Shown: piece by piece, positions 1 to 7,051 of the stretch | Layout of the letters: every line of letters starts with the position of its first letter | Numbering within the stretch: position 1 is the first letter of the stretch | NCBI GenBank assembly: GCA_045402695.1 | Contig: JAWPNA010000461.1 | Location: forward strand, 1-11,327 | Origin: JAWPNA01 sp045402695 | GTDB taxonomy: Bacteria; Acidobacteriota; Polarisedimenticolia; JACPZX01; DASXTC01 | Reading direction: 5' to 3' | Length of the DNA stretch: 11,327 nt | Program-made: the position numbers and the translations under genes | Notes under the pieces: generated by a model | The model's database searches: none | Told to the model about the DNA's origin: nothing | The model's input: the letters and a program-made list of their open reading frames with translations, nothing else

Positions 1-2909
1 GCGTTGTTGACGACGATGCCGGCCAGCATCACCGCCCCGATCAGCGCGACGACGTTGACCGTGTGGCCGAACATCGCCAGCGCTCCTATGGCGCCGATGG
101 CCCCCAGCGGGACGGTGAACATGACGACGAACGGGTGCAGCAGCGACTCGAACTCCGAGGCCATCACCAGATAGACCAGGAAGATGGCCAGCCCCATGGC
201 CAGCATCAGCGACCTGAAGGAGCGCTGGAGCTCCTCTTCCTGCCCGCTGAGATCCGCAGTCATGCCCGCCGGCATCGGGATCTGCTTCAAGACCCCGCGC
301 ACATCCGAGGCCACGGCCCCCATGTCACGCCCCGAGAGATTGCCCGAGATGATGGCGGCGCGTTTCTGCCCGACGCGGCGGATCTCGCTGGGCCCTTGGG
401 CGAGGTTCACCTCGGCCACCGACTTGAGAAAGATCGGCACACCCGCGCGCTGCCCGACGATCATCTGGTTGACGTCCTCCACGGACGCCGTGCCCACCTC
501 GACCGACCGCACCAGGATGTCGATCTCACGGTCGCCTTCCAGGAACCGGGTGGCCACCTCTCCCTGGACCTTGTTGCGGACCGTGCCCGCCACCTGGGAC
601 AGGTCCAATGAGAGCCGGCTGAGCGCCTCGCGGTTGAATCTCACCTGCAGCTCGGGGCTCCCCACGGTCAGGGACGACTTCACATCCACGAGGCCGGGGA
701 TTCCCTCCACCCGTCGCGTCACCTCGGCCGAGGCGGTCTGGAGATCCTCGAGGTCGTCACCGTACACCTCCACCTCGATCGGGGTGCGGAAAGTGAAGTA
801 CGACGGGCGCTCGAACTTGAACCGCGCCAGGCGCGACTGCTCGAGCCGCCGGCGCAGCAGCTCGGCCACCGCCTGCTCGTCGCCGCTCGTGGCGCTCGAC
901 TTCATGCGCACCTGGATACGGGCGACGTTCTCCCCCTCGGTGCCCGTGCGCGCCAGCGAGAGGCCCGCGCCGCCCACGACGCTGGAGTACGAGTCGATCT
1001 GAGGATGTCCCTCCAGCACCTTCTGGGCTTCCTGCACGAATCGATCGGTGACCTCGAGGGGCGTCCCTTCGGGCAGCTCCACCTGGAAGGAGAACTCGCC
1101 CTGCGACAGGGAGGGGATCAGGTCCACACCCAGGCCCCGCGCGACCCAGAGGGACCCGAAGAAGGCGGCGAGCGAGACGATCACCACGATGCCGCGCGCC
1201 CGCAGCGAGAAGCGAAGCATGGCGGGGTAGGTCTCCATGAGCGTGTCGAGAGCCCAGTCGAACACCAGCGTCACCGGCCGGAAGATCAGGCCAAACATGG
1301 AAGACGTCCAACCTGCGCCGATACGGATGAAGCGCAGAGTCGCGACGGGTCCGCGCACGACGGCGGCACGCGCAGCGCGCCGGAACCGGCCCGCCGGCAC
1401 GCCGGCGCCGGTCGCGACGGCCGCCGGCAGCAGCACGGAACGCTTGCCGGCCCCCGTGAGCGCCGCGATCATGGGGATGAGGGTGAGGGAGACGACCAGG
1501 GAGGCCATCAGGGAGAACGATACGGTCAGTGCCTGATCACGAAAGAGCTGCGCGGCGATCCCCTCCAGAAAGACCACCGGCAGGAACACCGCCACCGTCG
1601 TCAACGTGGAAGCCACGACGGCGCGGCCCACCTCGGATGCCCCGCCCATGGCGGCTTCAACGCCGCTCTCGCCCTTCTCGCGCCTCTTGAAGATCGCCTC
1701 CAGCACCACGATGGCGTTGTCCACCAGCATTCCCACGCCTAGGGCCAGTCCGCCCAGCGACATGATGTTGAGCGACGTCCCGGTCTGGTACATCAGGAAG
1801 AAGGTGGCGATGATCGAGATCGGGATCGAGACGCCGATGATCATCGTGCTGACGAAATCCTTGAGGAACAGCAGCAGCACACCGATGGCGATGAGACCGC
1901 CTACCACGGCGTTGCTGATCACTTCGTTGATCGAGGCCTCGATGTAACGGGACTGATCCACTCCTGGCGTTATCTCGACTCCGGCGGGCAGCTCCTTCTT
2001 GACGCGCTCGAGCCTGCCGCGGATGGCGCGCGCCACCTTCACGGTGTTGGCGTCGCCTTCCTTGTAAAGCGCCAGTTCGACCGCGTCCCTGTTGCCGAAC
2101 CGCGTGACGACGTCGCGCTGCTTGTGGCTGCGCGTCACTTCGGCCACATCGGACATCATGATGTTGCGGCCGTCCTTGGTCAGAAGGACGGTTCGCATGA
2201 TGTCGTCGAGGTCCTTGAATTCGTTGCGCGCGCGCACCAGGTACCGCGCCTCCGACTCGTAGAGGCTGCCGCCGGCCTGGTTGACGTTTTCGCGAAGCAG
2301 CTTGGAGTTGACGTCCTGGATCGACAGCCCGAGGAGCGCCAGCTTGCCCTGGTCCACGCGGACCTGGATCTCTTCCTCGTAGCCGCCGTTCACCTTGATG
2401 GCGGCCACCCCCTCGGTGGACTCGAGGTCTTTCTTGAGGATCTCGTCGGCGATGTAGCGCAATTGGTAAAGACTCTGCCCGCCGGTGAGGTAGATGCGCA
2501 CCACCGGGTCGTTGGCGGGATCGAACCGCAGCAGCACCGGCTTGGCCGCCTCTCGCGGCAGCGTCACCAGGTCGAGCTTCTCGCGCACGTCCAGCGCCGC
2601 CAGGTCCATGTTCTGCCCCCACCCGAACTCGAGGGTGACCTGCGACAGCCCGGGGCGCGACACCGACGTGATGCGCTGCGCTCCGGCCACCACGCCCACC
2701 GCCTCTTCGACGGGTCGGCTGACGAGCGATTCGACCTCGCCGGGGGCCGCGCCCGACAGTCTCGTCTCGACCGTGAGCGTGGGATAGGAGATGTCCGGCA
2801 GCAAGCTGACCGGCAGGCGCGTGAAGGCCACCAACCCAAACACGATGAGTGCCACGGCGCACATCGAGACGGTGACGCGCCGCCGCAGCGAGAACCCGAT
2901 GAGGCCCAT
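1..2909 (-). CDS. RND efflux pump inner-membrane permease (HAE1/AcrB-like), C-terminus cut by window edge
   Basis: This is a proton-driven exporter of the resistance-nodulation-division superfamily, the inner-membrane part of a tripartite pump. The frame is open for 969 codons without a stop and begins MGLIGFSLRRRVTVSM. Early landmarks are the first membrane helix followed by LPVSLLPDISYPTLTV and the porter-domain segment around residues 35-330. TM4 carries GMLVDNAIVVLE (D397, N398). TM5-6 follow, then an extended linker at about residues 486-565, TM7 (about 570-590) with the second porter domain, and finally TM10 reading LAGIVVNNA at the edge. Family members are about 1,030-1,080 residues, so roughly 60-110 are missing. 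The start is supported by GGAG at 2916-2919, 6 bases upstream. It lies 19 bases after the fusion-protein gene, in one operon. AcrB has D407-D408 and K940 in its proton relay; here the second Asp and the Lys are both Asn, as I recall for other HAE1 subgroups. The substrate cannot be told from sequence. Confidence 0.95.
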   Translation of the reverse strand, partial: MGLIGFSLRRRVTVSMCAVALIVFGLVAFTRLPVSLLPDISYPTLTVETRLSGAAPGEVESLVSRPVEEAVGVVAGAQRITSVSRPGLSQVTLEFGWGQNMDLAALDVREKLDLVTLPREAAKPVLLRFDPANDPVVRIYLTGGQSLYQLRYIADEILKKDLESTEGVAAIKVNGGYEEEIQVRVDQGKLALLGLSIQDVNSKLLRENVNQAGGSLYESEARYLVRARNEFKDLDDIMRTVLLTKDGRNIMMSDVAEVTRSHKQRDVVTRFGNRDAVELALYKEGDANTVKVARAIRGRLERVKKELPAGVEITPGVDQSRYIEASINEVISNAVVGGLIAIGVLLLFLKDFVSTMIIGVSIPISIIATFFLMYQTGTSLNIMSLGGLALGVGMLVDNAIVVLEAIFKRREKGESGVEAAMGGASEVGRAVVASTLTTVAVFLPVVFLEGIAAQLFRDQALTVSFSLMASLVVSLTLIPMIAALTGAGKRSVLLPAAVATGAGVPAGRFRRAARAAVVRGPVATLRFIRIGAGWTSSMFGLIFRPVTLVFDWALDTLMETYPAMLRFSLRARGIVVIVSLAAFFGSLWVARGLGVDLIPSLSQGEFSFQVELPEGTPLEVTDRFVQEAQKVLEGHPQIDSYSSVVGGAGLSLARTGTEGENVARIQVRMKSSATSGDEQAVAELLRRRLEQSRLARFKFERPSYFTFRTPIEVEVYGDDLEDLQTASAEVTRRVEGIPGLVDVKSSLTVGSPELQVRFNREALSRLSLDLSQVAGTVRNKVQGEVATRFLEGDREIDILVRSVEVGTASVEDVNQMIVGQRAGVPIFLKSVAEVNLAQGPSEIRRVGQKRAAIISGNLSGRDMGAVASDVRGVLKQIPMPAGMTADLSGQEEELQRSFRSLMLAMGLAIFLVYLVMASEFESLLHPFVVMFTVPLGAIGAIGALAMFGHTVNVVALIGAVMLAGIVVNN

Positions 2910-2928
2910 GCCGGACTCCGCCTGGGTA

Positions 2929-4131
2929 TCAGCCGCGGGCCGGGCGGGTCTTGCGCACCGCCAGATCCGAGGCCTGTGTTGTCGGGATGATCTTGATCGG
3001 CGAGCCGTCCTTCAGTCCTCCCTGGCCCGCCACGATCACTTGATCGCCTGGCTCCACACCGGAGATCGCCTCCACGTGGTCCCCCTCCTCCAGGCCGAGC
3101 GAGATCGTGCGCTTCTCGGCCACCTCACCGCGCGCGACGAAGACATAGGCGTCCTGCAGCTCGCGGATGACGGCATCGCGGGGCAGGAGCACCGCGCGCG
3201 CGTGCGTCTCTTGCACGATGTCTATGGTGACGAACGCGCCGGGGCGGACCTCAGGCGGCGTCTTCACGGCTTCCACCGTGAGCTTCACCGTCCCCGTGGC
3301 GGTATCGACGACCGGGCTGATCTGGCGGATGCGGCCCGTGAAGCGCGTGGCCTCGTTCGCCTTCAGCGTGATGCGTACCTCGCGCCCCTCGTTCAAGCCG
3401 TAGACGTCTTTCTCGGGAAGATAGATGCGGGAGATGAGCGGATCGAAGTCGGCCACCGTGAAGAGGGCGTCGCCCGGCCGCACGTGCTGGCCCAGCTTGA
3501 GGTTCCTCTCGGTGATGTGTCCCGCGAAAGGGGCTCTGATGGTGGTCTTCTCGAGCCTCCATCTCGCCTCGGCCAGCTCCTGCTGGGCGATGGAGTTCTC
3601 CATGGTGAGCTTGTCGTAATCCTCGCGGCTGAGCAGATCCTCCGCCACCGCCTTGACCGCTCGACCGTGGGCGAGCGCCGCGTTGGCGGACCTCATCTCG
3701 GCCTTCCTCATGAAGATCTCCGCGTCCTCGCGGGCGAGCGTGGCGAGCGCCTGGCCGCGCGTGACATGGTTGCCTTCCTCGACCATCAGCTCAGCGACCC
3801 TTCCTTCGGCCTCGGCCAGCACCTTGACCTCGTCCTCGGCCACCAGGTTGCCCGTGGAGGTGATGTAGGAGGAAACCGGTCCGCTGACGATGGGAGTCAC
3901 GCTCACCGGCACGGGGGTCTTCTCCTTCTCGTCTCCCTTCTTGCCCTTCGCGCCGGACGCCGGCTGCGATCCGTTGGCGGCGAGAACGACGCCGCCTCCC
4001 GGCGAGGCCGGAGACGAGGACGTGGCCGCGCCCGCGCTCTTGAAATAGAAGGCGGCCCCGACGCCGCCGGCGAGGATGATTCCGAGGACCACCGGGATCA
4101 GAATTTTCTTGCGTCGCGTCAGGGTCGTCAT
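2929..4131 (-). CDS. RND efflux membrane fusion protein (periplasmic adaptor, HlyD/AcrA family)
   Basis: The 400-residue adaptor links the RND permease to an outer-membrane channel. It has a short basic N-terminus, one membrane anchor (about residues 10-30, no lipobox Cys) and a low-complexity Ser/Pro/Gly/Lys linker to about residue 72. Next come a first lipoyl half (about 95-132, ending EEGNHVTRGQALATL), a short helical hairpin (about 133-195), a second lipoyl half starting TTIRAPFAGHI (about 197-227), a beta-barrel domain (about 228-308) and a membrane-proximal domain. The hairpin is short compared with AcrA. I chose the ATG at 4131 because GGAG sits 8 bases upstream (4140-4143) and the next residues form a clean signal-anchor. 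A longer in-frame start at 4173 adds 14 residues that resemble nothing. It is the first gene of the efflux operon; no outer-membrane factor gene is visible in the window. Confidence 0.95.
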   Translation of the reverse strand: MTTLTRRKKILIPVVLGIILAGGVGAAFYFKSAGAATSSSPASPGGGVVLAANGSQPASGAKGKKGDEKEKTPVPVSVTPIVSGPVSSYITSTGNLVAEDEVKVLAEAEGRVAELMVEEGNHVTRGQALATLAREDAEIFMRKAEMRSANAALAHGRAVKAVAEDLLSREDYDKLTMENSIAQQELAEARWRLEKTTIRAPFAGHITERNLKLGQHVRPGDALFTVADFDPLISRIYLPEKDVYGLNEGREVRITLKANEATRFTGRIRQISPVVDTATGTVKLTVEAVKTPPEVRPGAFVTIDIVQETHARAVLLPRDAVIRELQDAYVFVARGEVAEKRTISLGLEEGDHVEAISGVEPGDQVIVAGQGGLKDGSPIKIIPTTQASDLAVRKTRPARG

Positions 4132-4139
4132 GATCGATT

Positions 4140-4143
4140 CTCC
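4140..4143 (-). promoter_or_regulatory. Ribosome binding site of the fusion-protein gene
   Basis: GGAG on the minus strand, 8 bases before the ATG at 4131. It decides between this start and the longer in-frame ATG at 4173, which has no comparable site. Confidence 0.6.
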
Positions 4144-4182
4144 ATGGAGGGCGATGAGCGGCGAGGCTCTCAACCGCGCTGG

Positions 4183-4195
4183 TAGTAACGCACTA
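4183..4195. repeat. Short inverted repeat upstream of the efflux operon (TAGT-N5-ACTA)
   Basis: A four-base inverted repeat with a five-base centre, 52 bases before the fusion-protein ATG, next to the only AT-rich patch on this side of the gap. It could be an operator for the pump, but arms this short often occur by chance. No pump-specific regulator gene (TetR or MarR type) is visible in the window. Confidence 0.2.
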
Positions 4196-4354
4196 ATAAC
4201 GAGCGAGGTTCCGTCCTGGTTTCGGCGGAGTGCTCATTTGGATTGCAGAATCCGCGGATGCGGTCACGATATGCGCGGCTCCGGTGGTTGTCGAGGCCAT
4301 CCCACCAATCCCGCGGGCCGCCCAGCCGCCTCGGCCCGCGCCGCCCGCCAGAGT

Positions 4355-4369
4355 AGATACTAAGTATTT
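4355..4369. promoter_or_regulatory. Candidate PerR operator (7-1-7 inverted repeat)
   Basis: AGATACT-A-AGTATTT pairs at 6 of 7 arm positions, with a perfect inner ATACT/AGTAT. The 7-1-7 architecture is that of PerR and Fur boxes. The AT-rich arms match the Bacillus PerR consensus TTATAATNATTATAA at about half of the positions. It ends one base before the perR -35 box (4371), so a bound dimer would hinder RNA polymerase. A second, looser pair (TAAGT-N10-ACTTA, 4361-4380) overlaps the -35 itself. This fits autoregulation of perR-dps; the binding assignment is inference. Confidence 0.45.
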
Positions 4370-4370
4370 G

Positions 4371-4399
4371 TTGACACTTATTCTCCACATCGCTATCTT
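4371..4399 (+). promoter_or_regulatory. Sigma-70 promoter of perR-dps (leaderless)
   Basis: TTGACA (4371-4376), a 17-base spacer and TATCTT (4394-4399): a perfect -35, optimal spacing and a fair -10. Only six bases (CCCCAC) separate the -10 from the perR ATG at 4406, so transcription should begin at or within a base or two of the A of ATG. There is no room for, and no sign of, a Shine-Dalgarno sequence. Confidence 0.75.
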
Positions 4400-4405
4400 C
4401 CCCAC

Positions 4406-4891
4406 ATGCCTCACAACCACGCGGCCCACTCCATTCTGCTCACCCAGCGCACCGAGCTGTTCAGATCCCGCTGCCGGGAGCGGGGTCTGGCCTTCACGCA
4501 CCAGCGTCTGGCCGTGCTGGAGGCCGTGGTCCGTTCCACGGATCATCCGACCGCAGAGGCGATCCACAAGGGGCTCAAGCCCCGTTACCCCTCGCTGTCG
4601 CGCGCCACGGTCTACAAGGCCCTCGACACTCTGGCGGCCCTGGGCGTCATCGCCAAACTCGCTCCGCCCGGCATCGAAAGAGTGGCCGCCCGGTACGATG
4701 GCCACGTGGGCCGGCATCATCACGCCGTGTGCCGCCGCTGCGCCCGCGTGATCGACATCGAGGAAGACGAGATCAGGGGGCTGCGGCTGCCGCCCGCCGC
4801 GGGTTTCCAGGTGGAGGACTATTCGATCAACTTCTTCGGCGCCTGCCGCGCGTGCGCCGGGGACATCCCATCAGAAGGAGACACAGGATGA
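4406..4891 (+). CDS. perR: PerR-type peroxide-responsive repressor (Fur family)
   Basis: This 161-residue Fur-family metalloregulator has an N-terminal winged helix (about residues 15-90; FTHQRLAVLEAV, then the recognition helix SLSRATVYKALDTL) and a C-terminal dimerisation domain. Aligned with Bacillus subtilis PerR, all five regulatory metal ligands are present: H47, D98, H104, H106 and D117 for H37, D85, H91, H93 and D104. The Asp at the last position, rather than Glu, is the mark of PerR as opposed to Fur. C109/C112 and C147/C150 form the structural zinc site. In PerR, Fe(II)-catalysed oxidation of the ligand histidines releases DNA. The start is firm: an in-frame TAA lies at 4361-4363 and no other ATG/GTG/TTG comes before 4406. 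The stop overlaps the dps start (ATGA), so the two are probably translationally coupled. Likely targets are this operon and perhaps the divergent efflux genes. Confidence 0.92.
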   Translation: MPHNHAAHSILLTQRTELFRSRCRERGLAFTHQRLAVLEAVVRSTDHPTAEAIHKGLKPRYPSLSRATVYKALDTLAALGVIAKLAPPGIERVAARYDGHVGRHHHAVCRRCARVIDIEEDEIRGLRLPPAAGFQVEDYSINFFGACRACAGDIPSEGDTG

Positions 4892-5433
4892 GCCAGCATC
4901 AGCCACGCATGATCCAGAAGCTCGGAGAGATCGAGCGCAACTCGATGGGCCTCTCCCGTGAAACGGTGGGGCCGATCATCCAAGGGCTGAACAAGGCCCT
5001 GGCGACGGCCTACACGCTCTACCACCAGTACAAGAAGCACCACTGGCTGGTCGTGGGGCCGCAGTTCCGCGACCTGCACCTGTTCCTCGACGTTCAGGCG
5101 AAGGGGACCCTGGAAAGCTCCGACCAGATCGCCGAGAGGGTGACCGCCCTGGGAGGCGTGCCGCTCTCCTCGCCCGCCGCGCAGCAGAAGGAGGCCGCAT
5201 TCACCTTCGAGGAAGAAGGATCACATGACATCCGCTCCAGCCTGCTGCGCGATCAGGAGGCGGAGAAGCAGATGGTCCTGCTGCTGCGCCGGGAGATCGC
5301 CGGCGCGGAGAAGCCCGGCGACTTCGGCACCTCCCAGCTCCTGCGCGAGATCCTCCTGCGTCACGAGGACCAGGCGCATCACATCGAGCATTTCCTGGGA
5401 GACGACACCCTGGAACGCTCAGGGGCGCAGTAG
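4888..5433 (+). CDS. dps: Dps-family DNA-protection ferritin
   Basis: This 181-residue ferritin-like protein forms a dodecamer that oxidises Fe(II) with hydrogen peroxide, stores the iron and can shield DNA. The four-helix bundle starts near residue 30 (LNKALATAYTLYHQYKKHHW). The inter-subunit ferroxidase ligands are all present with the family spacing: H52, H64 (+12), D68 (+4), D79 (+11) and E83 (+4), within KKHHW...FRDLHLFLD...SSDQIAER. The length and the YHQYKKHHW motif resemble the longer DpsA type known from cyanobacteria and haloarchaea. The ATG overlaps the perR stop by four bases and has GAAGGAG at 4874-4880, 7 bases upstream. Co-transcription with perR from a peroxide-sensitive promoter matches the PerR regulon of other bacteria. 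No clear terminator follows. Confidence 0.95.
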   Translation: MSQHQPRMIQKLGEIERNSMGLSRETVGPIIQGLNKALATAYTLYHQYKKHHWLVVGPQFRDLHLFLDVQAKGTLESSDQIAERVTALGGVPLSSPAAQQKEAAFTFEEEGSHDIRSSLLRDQEAEKQMVLLLRREIAGAEKPGDFGTSQLLREILLRHEDQAHHIEHFLGDDTLERSGAQ

Positions 5434-5441
5434 AAGCGTTT

Positions 5442-5470
5442 TTGACTCGGCGCGGAGAGATGACTATCAT
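5442..5470 (+). promoter_or_regulatory. Sigma-70 promoter of dacB
   Basis: TTGACT (5442-5447), a 17-base spacer and TATCAT (5465-5470), each box one or two bases off consensus. Start of transcription would fall near 5477, leaving a leader of about 17 bases that contains the GGAG at 5483-5486. It begins only 9 bases after the dps stop, so dacB is probably expressed independently of perR-dps, although read-through is possible. Confidence 0.65.
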
Positions 5471-5493
5471 TCTGTCGCGTCTGGAGTTTACGA

Positions 5494-6987
5494 GTGAGCC
5501 GCCGCGTCTTCCCGCTTGCCCTCATCGCGATCCTTGCCGCCGTACCCCCGGCACCCCGGGCGGCCGGCGACACAGGCCGTCCCCTGTCCGGGGCTCTGAA
5601 CGCCATCCTCGGCGGAGGCGACATGGAGCGCTCGCAGGTCGGCATGCGCGTGATCGAGGCCGACAGCGGGCGGGTGTTGTTCGACCACGAGGCGGACCAC
5701 CCGCTCAAGCCTGCCTCCAACATGAAAGTGATGACGTCGGCCGCGGCGCTGGCGTTGCTGCGTCCCGAGTACATCTTCAGGACGACGTTCTACACGTCCG
5801 AGCGCCCCGTTGACGGCGTGGTGCGCGGCGACCTGATCATCAAGGGGTCCGGCTCTCCCGGGCTGGTCGGCGAGCAATGGTGGCTGATGGCGCGCGAGAT
5901 CCGTGCCCGCGGCATTACGCGCGTGGAGGGGGACCTCGTCGGCGACGACACGTATTTCGACTCGCAGGACCGCCCCGAGGGATGGCCGCCTGCGACCGAG
6001 GACGCCTTCTTCAACGCGCCGGTGTCGGCGCTGGCAGCCGACTTCAGCGCGGTGACGGTGGTGGTGCGCCCCGCTCGCGAAGGAAGCCCTCCTGACGTGT
6101 TCCTCACGCCCTTCTCCTCCTTTTTCAAGGTGATCAACCGGGCGGCCACGCGCGGCGTCAACTCCAACCTGCGCGTGGGCAGGCTGTTCGACGGCGAGCG
6201 GAACAACATCGTCGTGGAGGGGAACATTTCGCCGCGATCGCTGCCCAGCGTCTCGTACCGGTGCGTGGAGCAGCCGACGATGTACGCGCTGGCGGCATTC
6301 CGCGAAGCGGCGGCCAAGGAGGAGATCACGATCACGGGAATCACCCGGCGAGGCGCCAAGCCCGCCGGCGCCTTCCGGATCTACGAGCACGAGTCGCGCC
6401 CTCTTTCCGAGCTGGTCGGGACCATGAACAAGCTCAGCAACAACTTCATGGCCGAGAGTTTCCTCAAGACCCTGGGGGCCGAGACCTCGGGCCTCCCCGG
6501 GACTTCCACGAAGGGGGCCGACGCTGTCCTCTCCTTCCTTCAGAAGCTGGGGGTGGACACGCGGCCGCTCGTGATCCGCGACGGATCCGGCCTCTCGCAC
6601 GAGAACCGGCTGACCGCGTCCGCGCTGTCGGCTGTCCTGGTGGCGATGTACCGCGACTTCGAGTCCTCCCCCGAGTTCATGACGTCCCTGGCCGTGGGCG
6701 GCGTGGACGGCACGCTCGACCGACGGATGGTCGGCGGCTCGGCGCAGAGGCACATCCGGGCCAAGACCGGACACCTCAACGGCGTGTCGTCATTGTCGGG
6801 TTATGCGTTCACGCATCAAGGGAAGACGTTGGCCTTCTCGATCCTGGTGAACGCGGGCCAGGGCGCCGATGTCTGGAAGGTGCGCCGGGCGATTGACCGG
6901 CTCTGCTCGGCCATGGTCGAGTCCGACCTCTCCAACGTGGAGACCTCGCGGGCGCCTCGCTACGCCCCGCCGCGGAACCATTCCTGA
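5494..6987 (+). CDS. dacB: D-alanyl-D-alanine carboxypeptidase/endopeptidase (PBP4, peptidase family S13)
   Basis: This 497-residue penicillin-binding protein acts in the periplasm, removing the terminal D-Ala from peptidoglycan stem peptides and cutting D-Ala-mDAP cross-links. The active-site triad of motifs is complete: SxxK at S75-K78 (PASNMK, catalytic Ser75), SxN at S315-N317 (KLSNN) and KTG at 424-426 (RAKTGHLNGVSSLSGY). The long stretch between motifs 1 and 2 (about 235 residues) holds the inserted domains typical of PBP4; Escherichia coli PBP4 is 477 residues. The N-terminus is a signal peptide (basic MSRR, hydrophobic core, PRAAG near residue 25). The start is GTG, with GGAG 7 bases upstream (5483-5486); no in-frame ATG gives a signal peptide. 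It has its own promoter. Confidence 0.95.
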   Translation: MSRRVFPLALIAILAAVPPAPRAAGDTGRPLSGALNAILGGGDMERSQVGMRVIEADSGRVLFDHEADHPLKPASNMKVMTSAAALALLRPEYIFRTTFYTSERPVDGVVRGDLIIKGSGSPGLVGEQWWLMAREIRARGITRVEGDLVGDDTYFDSQDRPEGWPPATEDAFFNAPVSALAADFSAVTVVVRPAREGSPPDVFLTPFSSFFKVINRAATRGVNSNLRVGRLFDGERNNIVVEGNISPRSLPSVSYRCVEQPTMYALAAFREAAAKEEITITGITRRGAKPAGAFRIYEHESRPLSELVGTMNKLSNNFMAESFLKTLGAETSGLPGTSTKGADAVLSFLQKLGVDTRPLVIRDGSGLSHENRLTASALSAVLVAMYRDFESSPEFMTSLAVGGVDGTLDRRMVGGSAQRHIRAKTGHLNGVSSLSGYAFTHQGKTLAFSILVNAGQGADVWKVRRAIDRLCSAMVESDLSNVETSRAPRYAPPRNHS

Positions 6988-7013
6988 AGGTAGGCCTCGG
7001 TGTTTTGTTCCGT

Positions 7014-7042
7014 TTGCCGGCCTCTCGGGCCCTGCCCATATT
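7014..7042 (+). promoter_or_regulatory. Possible promoter of the 170-residue unknown gene
   Basis: TTGCCG (7014-7019), a 17-base spacer and CATATT (7037-7042), each two bases off consensus. Nine bases then separate the -10 from the ATG at 7052, which would again give a leaderless or nearly leaderless message. Weaker than the perR and dacB promoters. Confidence 0.35.
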
Positions 7043-7051
7043 GACCCTGTC

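Larger units (their letters stand above)
4132..4405. promoter_or_regulatory. Divergent control region between the efflux operon and perR-dps
   Basis: This 274-base gap separates two divergent operons. The right end holds the perR promoter and a 7-1-7 inverted repeat (listed separately). The middle (about 4270-4350) is very GC-rich and shows nothing. The left part holds two short inverted repeats: TAGT-N5-ACTA at 4183-4195 and GGATT-N4-AATCC at 4240-4253. Both would lie in or near the 5' leader of the efflux operon. I see no convincing -35/-10 pair on the minus strand; a TTATTA-like element near 4193-4199 is the nearest thing to a -10. Short ORFs reading through here in either direction look like nothing and are not called. 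Confidence 0.6.

Noticed and set aside
1657..2862. Long minus-strand open frame (401 codons) inside the permease gene
   Set aside because: It is Arg/Gly-rich, out of frame and without domains; the permease frame over the same bases reads as a full RND protein. GC-rich coding DNA keeps other frames open.
2791..4185. Plus-strand open frame of 464 codons opposite the fusion-protein gene
   Set aside because: Antisense shadow of the fusion protein, Arg/His/Leu-rich with no recognisable motif; the opposite strand encodes the complete adaptor with RBS.
4170..4751. Open frames across the divergent gap (minus 4170-4388; plus 4230-4751) as possible extra genes or N-terminal extensions
   Set aside because: The plus frame is not the perR frame and the minus one has no RBS or family features. 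An in-frame TAA at 4361 also rules out extending PerR upstream.
6869..7051. Upstream start for the 170-residue unknown gene
   Set aside because: It would overlap the end of dacB by 119 bases in another frame and adds Arg/Pro/Ser-rich sequence without protein-like features.
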